A DNA stretch of 8,782 nucleotides from an uncultured Lachnospiraceae bacterium (lineage in GTDB: Bacteria; Bacillota; Clostridia; Lachnospirales; Lachnospiraceae): the NCBI GenBank assembly GCA_910585255.1, contig CAJUEI010000165.1:1-8782 (forward strand), given 5' to 3'. Shown piece after piece: positions 5,314 to 8,782 of the stretch. Each line of letters opens with the position of its first letter. The stretch's first letter is position 1. A program made the position numbers and the translations under genes. The notes below the pieces were generated by a model that saw only the letters and a program-made list of their open reading frames with translations, made no database searches and had not been told where the DNA came from.

Positions 5314-6978
5314 CTATTTTATCTCCAAAACAGCTCCACGATTTCCGCTTGTCACCATAGAAGCATAGCGTGCCAGATATCCGCTTGTCACCTTTGGTTC
5401 TCTTGGCTTCCACGCTGCACGGCGTCTTTCTAATTCTTCCTCCGAAACCTTTAAATCCAATTTATTATTTGGAATATCGATCTGAATTCTGTCTCCCTCT
5501 TCCACCAAAGCAATCGGTCCTCCTACTGCTGCCTCAGGAGAAACATGCCCAATCGAGGCCCCTCTCGAAGCCCCAGAGAATCGTCCGTCCGTAATTAAAG
5601 CTACAGAAGAACCCAGTCCCATTCCAGCTATTGCAGATGTCGGGTTTAACATCTCCCGCATACCCGGACCTCCCTTTGGACCTTCATATCGGATGACTAC
5701 GACATCTCCCGCTACAATCTTTCCGCCCTTAATAGCTGCTATGGCATCTTCTTCACAGTCAAATACTCGTGCCGGACCCTCATGAACCATCATCTCTTCC
5801 ACTACAGCAGAACGTTTTACCACTGCGGTATCTGGAGCCAAATTTCCTTTTAAAATAGCAATCCCTCCAGTCTGACTATATGGATTTTCAACCGGACGAA
5901 TCACCTCTGGATTTTTATTTACACAATCCTTAATATTTTCTCCTACTGTCTTTCCAGTTACCGTGATACAGTCCAGATTTAATAAACCCTTCTTACTGAT
6001 TTCATTCATCACCGCATAGATTCCGCCCGCTTCATTTAAGTCTTCCATATAGGTTGGTCCTGCCGGAGCCAAATGACATAAATTCGGTGTCTTTGCACTG
6101 ATCTCATTTGCTATCTCCATATTGATCTCTACTCCCGCTTCATGTGCAATAGCCGGAAGATGCAGCATACTATTAGTAGAACAGCCCAGTGCCATATCCA
6201 TTGTCAATGCATTATAAAAAGCTTCTTTTGTCATAATATCCCTTGGACGAATATCCCTCTTTACCATTTCCATTACCTGCATGCCAGCATGTTTTGCCAG
6301 TTTAATCCGATCCGAATAAACAGCCGGAATCGTCCCGTTTCCCTGAAGTCCCATACCCAGTACTTCTGTCAGACAGTTCATACTATTTGCCGTATACATA
6401 CCAGAACAAGAACCGCAGGTAGGACATGCCTTTCTCTCAAATTCCTTCACTTCTTCCTCCGTCATCTTCCCTGCTGCATGAGCACCCACAGCCTCAAACA
6501 TAGAAGAAAGACTTCTCTTCTGTCCATACACATGTCCCGCCAGCATAGGTCCTCCACTTACAAATACAGTCGGAATATTTAACCGAGCAGCCGCCATCAA
6601 TAAACCAGGAACATTTTTATCACAATTCGGAACCATAACCAAAGCATCAAATGCATGTGCCATTGCCATACATTCCGTTGAATCTGCTATCAAATCTCTT
6701 GTTACCAAAGAATATTTCATTCCGATATGTCCCATTGCAATTCCATCACAAACCGCAATCGCCGGAAATACAATTGGAGTACCGCCAGCCATAGAAACTC
6801 CGGTCTTTACTGCTGCAACAATTTTATCTAAATTCATATGTCCAGGTACAATCTCATTATAAGAACTTACAATTCCAACCAAAGGACGATCCAATTCCTC
6901 CTCTGTCAATCCCAATGCATGAAATAACGACCGATGTGGTGCTTGCTGCATACCTTTTGTCACTGAATCACTTCTCAT
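5314..6978 (-). CDS. ilvD: Dihydroxy-acid dehydratase (IlvD), [4Fe-4S]-type
   Basis: IlvD dehydrates 2,3-dihydroxy-3-methyl acids to the 2-oxo acid precursors of valine, leucine and isoleucine, using an iron-sulfur cluster. The 554-residue length is normal. Visible family marks are the cysteine in VPNCDKNVPG (C119), the cluster of cysteines in CPTCGSCSGMYTANS (C185, C188, C191), CSTNSMLHL (266-274), the catalytic-serine motif TDGRFSGASRG (S468) and the C-terminal SGNRGAVLEI. In place of the PCN motif that supplies the extra cysteine in oxygen-stable [2Fe-2S] enzymes, it has PGH (45-47), which points to the oxygen-sensitive [4Fe-4S] class and suits an anaerobe. A GGAAA-type site (6989-6993) lies ten bases before the ATG. 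It follows leuB after an unusual 217-base gap. Confidence 0.97.
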   Translation of the reverse strand: MRSDSVTKGMQQAPHRSLFHALGLTEEELDRPLVGIVSSYNEIVPGHMNLDKIVAAVKTGVSMAGGTPIVFPAIAVCDGIAMGHIGMKYSLVTRDLIADSTECMAMAHAFDALVMVPNCDKNVPGLLMAAARLNIPTVFVSGGPMLAGHVYGQKRSLSSMFEAVGAHAAGKMTEEEVKEFERKACPTCGSCSGMYTANSMNCLTEVLGMGLQGNGTIPAVYSDRIKLAKHAGMQVMEMVKRDIRPRDIMTKEAFYNALTMDMALGCSTNSMLHLPAIAHEAGVEINMEIANEISAKTPNLCHLAPAGPTYMEDLNEAGGIYAVMNEISKKGLLNLDCITVTGKTVGENIKDCVNKNPEVIRPVENPYSQTGGIAILKGNLAPDTAVVKRSAVVEEMMVHEGPARVFDCEEDAIAAIKGGKIVAGDVVVIRYEGPKGGPGMREMLNPTSAIAGMGLGSSVALITDGRFSGASRGASIGHVSPEAAVGGPIALVEEGDRIQIDIPNNKLDLKVSEEELERRRAAWKPREPKVTSGYLARYASMVTSGNRGAVLEIK

Positions 6979-7028
6979 CTCTATTCATCCTTTCTTACAC
7001 CTTTTTATTCTCTTCTCATTTCTATCTT

Positions 7029-7135
7029 TTATCAAAGGAATTTCGCAATCCGCTTTGCTACTTGCTCATAACCTATAGCTGCCCCACCCCCCGCTTTCGC
7101 CTTGGCGGCTTAAAAGCGGGGGACTTCCTTGATAA
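7029..7135. repeat. Palindromic insert between leuB and ilvD
   Basis: The leuB-ilvD gap contains a perfect ten-base stem, CCCCCGCTTT (7088-7097) with AAAGCGGGGG (7113-7122), with a further GCC/GGC pairing inside it. Around it lies an imperfect inverted repeat, TTATCAAAGGAA (7029-7040) against TTCCTTGATAA (7125-7135). A weaker AACC-TAT / ATAAGGTT pairing and two copies of AATCCGCTT (7046 and 7141 regions) are also present. No U-run follows the stem on either strand, so it is not a terminator. High GC against AT-rich surroundings suggests a small transposed element, such as a non-autonomous relic of an IS200/IS605-type element, whose ends carry similar hairpins; it could equally be an RNA-processing or stabilising hairpin in the leuB-ilvD-ilvB message. 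Confidence 0.55.
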
Positions 7136-7195
7136 GGTTAAAATCCGCTTCCTAATCGATTTCTTCTTTCCTCTGCTTCCATTATCCTTCTCTAT

Positions 7196-8281
7196 TTATT
7201 TTATTCTTTCTGCAATCAGATCTCCCATCTGAGAAGTCGTTACCTGCTTAGCATCTTCCGATAAGATATCTCTGGTTCGATACCCCTCTGTCAATACCTG
7301 CTGTACAGCAGCTTCTACTGCATCTGCCTCCTGATCGAGATCAAAACTAAACCGAAGCATCATAGCCGCAGAAAGAATCGTAGCAATCGGATTTGCAATA
7401 TTCTGCCCTGCAATATCCGGTGCCGAACCGCCGCTTGGCTCATACAAGCCAAATTTTGTATCATTTAAACTAGCTGACGGCAGCATACCAATCGATCCGG
7501 TAATCATACTTGCTTCATCCGATAAAATATCTCCAAACATATTTTCTGTTAAAATTACATCAAACTGTCCTGGATCTTTTACCAACTGCATTGCACAATT
7601 ATCTACCAACATATGCTCTAATGCAACCTCTGGATAATCCTTTGCCACTTCTTCTACCACTTTTCTCCAAAGCCTGGAAGAATCCAATACATTTGCTTTA
7701 TCCACACTGGTTACTTTCTTTCTGCGTTTTTCAGCAATCTCAAATCCCCGCTTTGCAATCCGCCGAATCTCATTTTCATCATAAGTTAAAGTATCATACG
7801 CCTTCTGTACCCCATTTTCTTCTACGGTCTTTCGTTCCCCAAAATATAATCCTCCGGTCAGTTCCCGCATAATCATCAGATCAAATCCATCTCCGATTAT
7901 CTCATCTCTCAGCGGACAGGCACTCTTCAATTCCTGATACAAAGAAGCTGGTCTTAAATTTGCAAACAGCCCCAACGACTTCCGAAGCTTTAACAACCCT
8001 GCTTCCGGTCTTTTATCTGCAGGAAGCCGATACCATGGAGAAGTAGAAGTATTTCCTCCAATCGATCCCATAAGAACCGCATCTGCTGCCTGACAGTCTG
8101 CAATCGCCTGATCCGTTAAAGGCACCCCATGCACATCAATCGAAGCTCCTCCCATTAAGACATCTGTATATGTAATATGATGTCCATATTTTGCTGCTAC
8201 TGCATCCATTACTTTTTTTGCTTCCCGTACAATCTCCGGTCCGATTCCATCACCAGAAATTACTGCTATCTTACACTCCAT
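7196..8281 (-). CDS. leuB: 3-isopropylmalate dehydrogenase (LeuB)
   Basis: LeuB oxidises 3-isopropylmalate with NAD+; the product loses CO2 to give 2-oxoisocaproate, the direct precursor of leucine. The 361-residue protein matches family length. Substrate-binding residues are visible at the expected places: R100 and R110 (LLKLRKSLGLFANLRP), R139 (MRELTGG), Y146 (GLYFGER), K195 (SVDKANVLD), D227, D251 and D255 (FGDILSDEA). The NAD-binding segment is EPSGGSAPDIAGQNIANP (281-298). The ATG at 8279-8281 is chosen because GGAG at 8290-8293 lies eight bases upstream; an in-frame TTG at 8312-8314 would sit in the leader's terminator tail. It is the first gene of the operon under the T-box leader. leuA and leuCD are not in the window. 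Confidence 0.97.
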   Translation of the reverse strand: MECKIAVISGDGIGPEIVREAKKVMDAVAAKYGHHITYTDVLMGGASIDVHGVPLTDQAIADCQAADAVLMGSIGGNTSTSPWYRLPADKRPEAGLLKLRKSLGLFANLRPASLYQELKSACPLRDEIIGDGFDLMIMRELTGGLYFGERKTVEENGVQKAYDTLTYDENEIRRIAKRGFEIAEKRRKKVTSVDKANVLDSSRLWRKVVEEVAKDYPEVALEHMLVDNCAMQLVKDPGQFDVILTENMFGDILSDEASMITGSIGMLPSASLNDTKFGLYEPSGGSAPDIAGQNIANPIATILSAAMMLRFSFDLDQEADAVEAAVQQVLTEGYRTRDILSEDAKQVTTSQMGDLIAERIK

Positions 8282-8315
8282 ATCACATTCTCCTTTTTTC
8301 AATATATATTTCAAT

Positions 8316-8356
8316 AAAAAAACCCCAAGCTGCCTATCAAATTGAACAGCTTAGGG
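8316..8356 (-). terminator. T-box leader terminator
   Basis: CCCTAAGCTG (8356-8347) pairs over all ten bases (one G-U) with CAGCTTGGGG (8332-8323), followed by seven U (8322-8316). It ends 34 bases before the leuB ATG and would stop transcription when the cognate tRNA is charged. Confidence 0.95.
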
Positions 8357-8386
8357 CGAATGAAACCATCCGTGTTACCACCTAAA
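8350..8386 (-). promoter_or_regulatory. T-box antiterminator
   Basis: TTTAGG (8386-8381 region) pairs with CCTAAG (8355-8350), and CGGAT pairs with ATTCG above it, leaving the bulge with TGGT that receives the tRNA acceptor end. The CCTAAG strand is also the 5' arm of the terminator, so the two structures exclude each other. Confidence 0.88.
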
Positions 8387-8625
8387 TTCAGAAAAACCTG
8401 CACTCTGCCGATACGGGAATACAATCTATTCCGATATCGTGTCCCTATAACGGTGGAATCCGTTGAAGTCTACTAAAGTTTAAAAAACTCGTTCCATTCA
8501 AAGCTCAAAGGCTACCTTCCAAAGTTCTCGTCATAAAGATTTGCACCAACCATCTTTTCTCTGTATTTTCGACAAACTTGTACTTCTCCCTGTCATAGCT
8601 TTTCTCTCTTTGCTAAATTAGATTT

Positions 8626-8654
8626 ATTATAGACATAAATAAATCCATTGTCAA
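8626..8654 (-). promoter_or_regulatory. Perfect-consensus promoter of the T-box-leuB-ilvD-ilvB operon
   Basis: TTGACA (8649-8654) and TATAAT (8626-8631) are exact consensus hexamers with a 17-base spacer. Transcription should begin near 8618-8620. The 15-odd bases just upstream of the -35 (8655-8671) are almost pure A and T and could act as an UP element. Such a strong promoter fits control left to the downstream T-box. Confidence 0.93.
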
Positions 8655-8728
8655 GAAAAAATTAAAAATTCGATCGTGCAAATTTGCTGTTACATTCTAC
8701 AAATCAAAAAAAGATTCCCAAAGAGTAC
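8655..8728. other. Upstream region of the leu-ilv promoter, small palindromes only
   Basis: No gene is visible between the promoter and repeat copy D. The stretch holds an AT-rich run next to the -35 box, CGATCG at 8671-8676 and a perfect GCAAATTTGC palindrome at 8678-8687. The palindrome sits about 60 bases upstream of the start site and could be a protein site, but I do not recognise it. Confidence 0.4.
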
Positions 8729-8782
8729 GCCAGAGTGCATTAGGAGTCCGCTGTTCCGCTCTCCGAAAAGCAGAAGCTCTAA
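8729..8782. repeat. Repeat copy D, cut by the window end
   Basis: Read on the plus strand this matches the minus strand of copy C at 1047-978: both have ACGC(C/T)AGAGTG followed by CCGCTGTTCCGCTCT and a CGGAAAG/CGAAAAG block. Compared with copy C it is shorter between the first two blocks. It shares ACTCTGGC with the inner end of copy A. Its continuation, including any hairpin, is outside the window. Confidence 0.7.

Larger units (their letters stand above)
8316..8618 (-). promoter_or_regulatory. T-box riboswitch leader of the leuB-ilvD-ilvB operon, probable valine specifier
   Basis: The leader should bind a specific uncharged tRNA and then allow transcription into leuB. Stem I closes with AAAGCT (8602-8597) and AGCTTT (8505-8500). 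It contains the S-turn strand AGAAGTA (8587-8581) and a conserved distal loop GGTTGGTGCAA held by AAGAT/ATCTT (8556-8536). The specifier loop strand GGAAGGTAG puts GTA at 8515-8513 when aligned with the well-known glyQS leader, so valine is the best reading. Stem III is the long hairpin 8439-8409. The T-box sequence AGGTGGTAACACGG (8383-8370) has U at the base that pairs with the tRNA discriminator, fitting A73 of tRNA-Val and excluding glycine (U73), the shifted reading GGT. Antiterminator and terminator compete at 8386-8316. Confidence 0.95.

Noticed and set aside
7088..7122. Palindrome between leuB and ilvD as an intrinsic terminator
   Set aside because: No U-run follows the stem on either strand.
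8279..8314. Longer leuB start at the TTG at 8312-8314
   Set aside because: It lies at the tail of the T-box terminator, has no ribosome binding site, and adds residues foreign to the family; the ATG at 8281 has GGAG eight bases upstream.
8513..8516. Glycine (GGU) specifier by a one-base shift in the T-box
   Set aside because: The T-box UGGU requires a discriminator A, while bacterial tRNA-Gly normally has U73; glycine also makes no sense upstream of leuB.

Overview
The window looks like chromosomal DNA from a low-GC, anaerobic Gram-positive bacterium, most likely a member of the Lachnospiraceae or a related Clostridia family. The evidence is AT-rich intergenic DNA, strong AGGAGG-type ribosome binding sites, consensus sigma-A-type promoters, a T-box leader, an O2-sensitive-type IlvD, and the short Clostridia-type SerA. 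The genus cannot be fixed from sequence alone. All six genes I support lie on the minus strand, so the biology reads from right to left.

Right part (about 8654 down to 3598): a perfect-consensus promoter drives a complete T-box leader, followed by leuB, ilvD and ilvB. The leader has a stem I with distal loop, S-turn and specifier loop, a stem III, an antiterminator with the T-box sequence, and a competing terminator. Its best-aligned specifier codon is GUA (valine), so the operon probably responds to uncharged tRNA-Val. LeuB belongs to the leucine branch; IlvD and IlvB are shared by valine, isoleucine and leucine synthesis. No ilvN, ilvC, leuA or leuCD lies in the window. A 217-base gap between leuB and ilvD holds a strong GC-rich palindrome nested in outer inverted repeats. 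It is not a terminator and may be a relic of a small transposable element.

Middle part (about 3553 down to 1076): a separate promoter, with inverted and direct copies of TATCACT around it, drives serC and serA. These are two of the three steps from 3-phosphoglycerate to serine. serB is not present.

Left part (1 to about 1047): a small membrane-anchored XRE-family regulator sits inside a pair of long inverted repeats (about 90 bases, roughly 90% identical) that end in terminator-like hairpins. Two more diverged members of the same repeat family lie downstream of serA and upstream of the leuB promoter. The regulator's upstream region carries two tandem 17-18 base repeats about 21 bases apart, and a perfect 15-base palindrome touching its ribosome binding site; both look like operators. 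This repeat family and the cassette-like regulator are the least explained parts of the window. The biosynthetic operons are ordinary in content.
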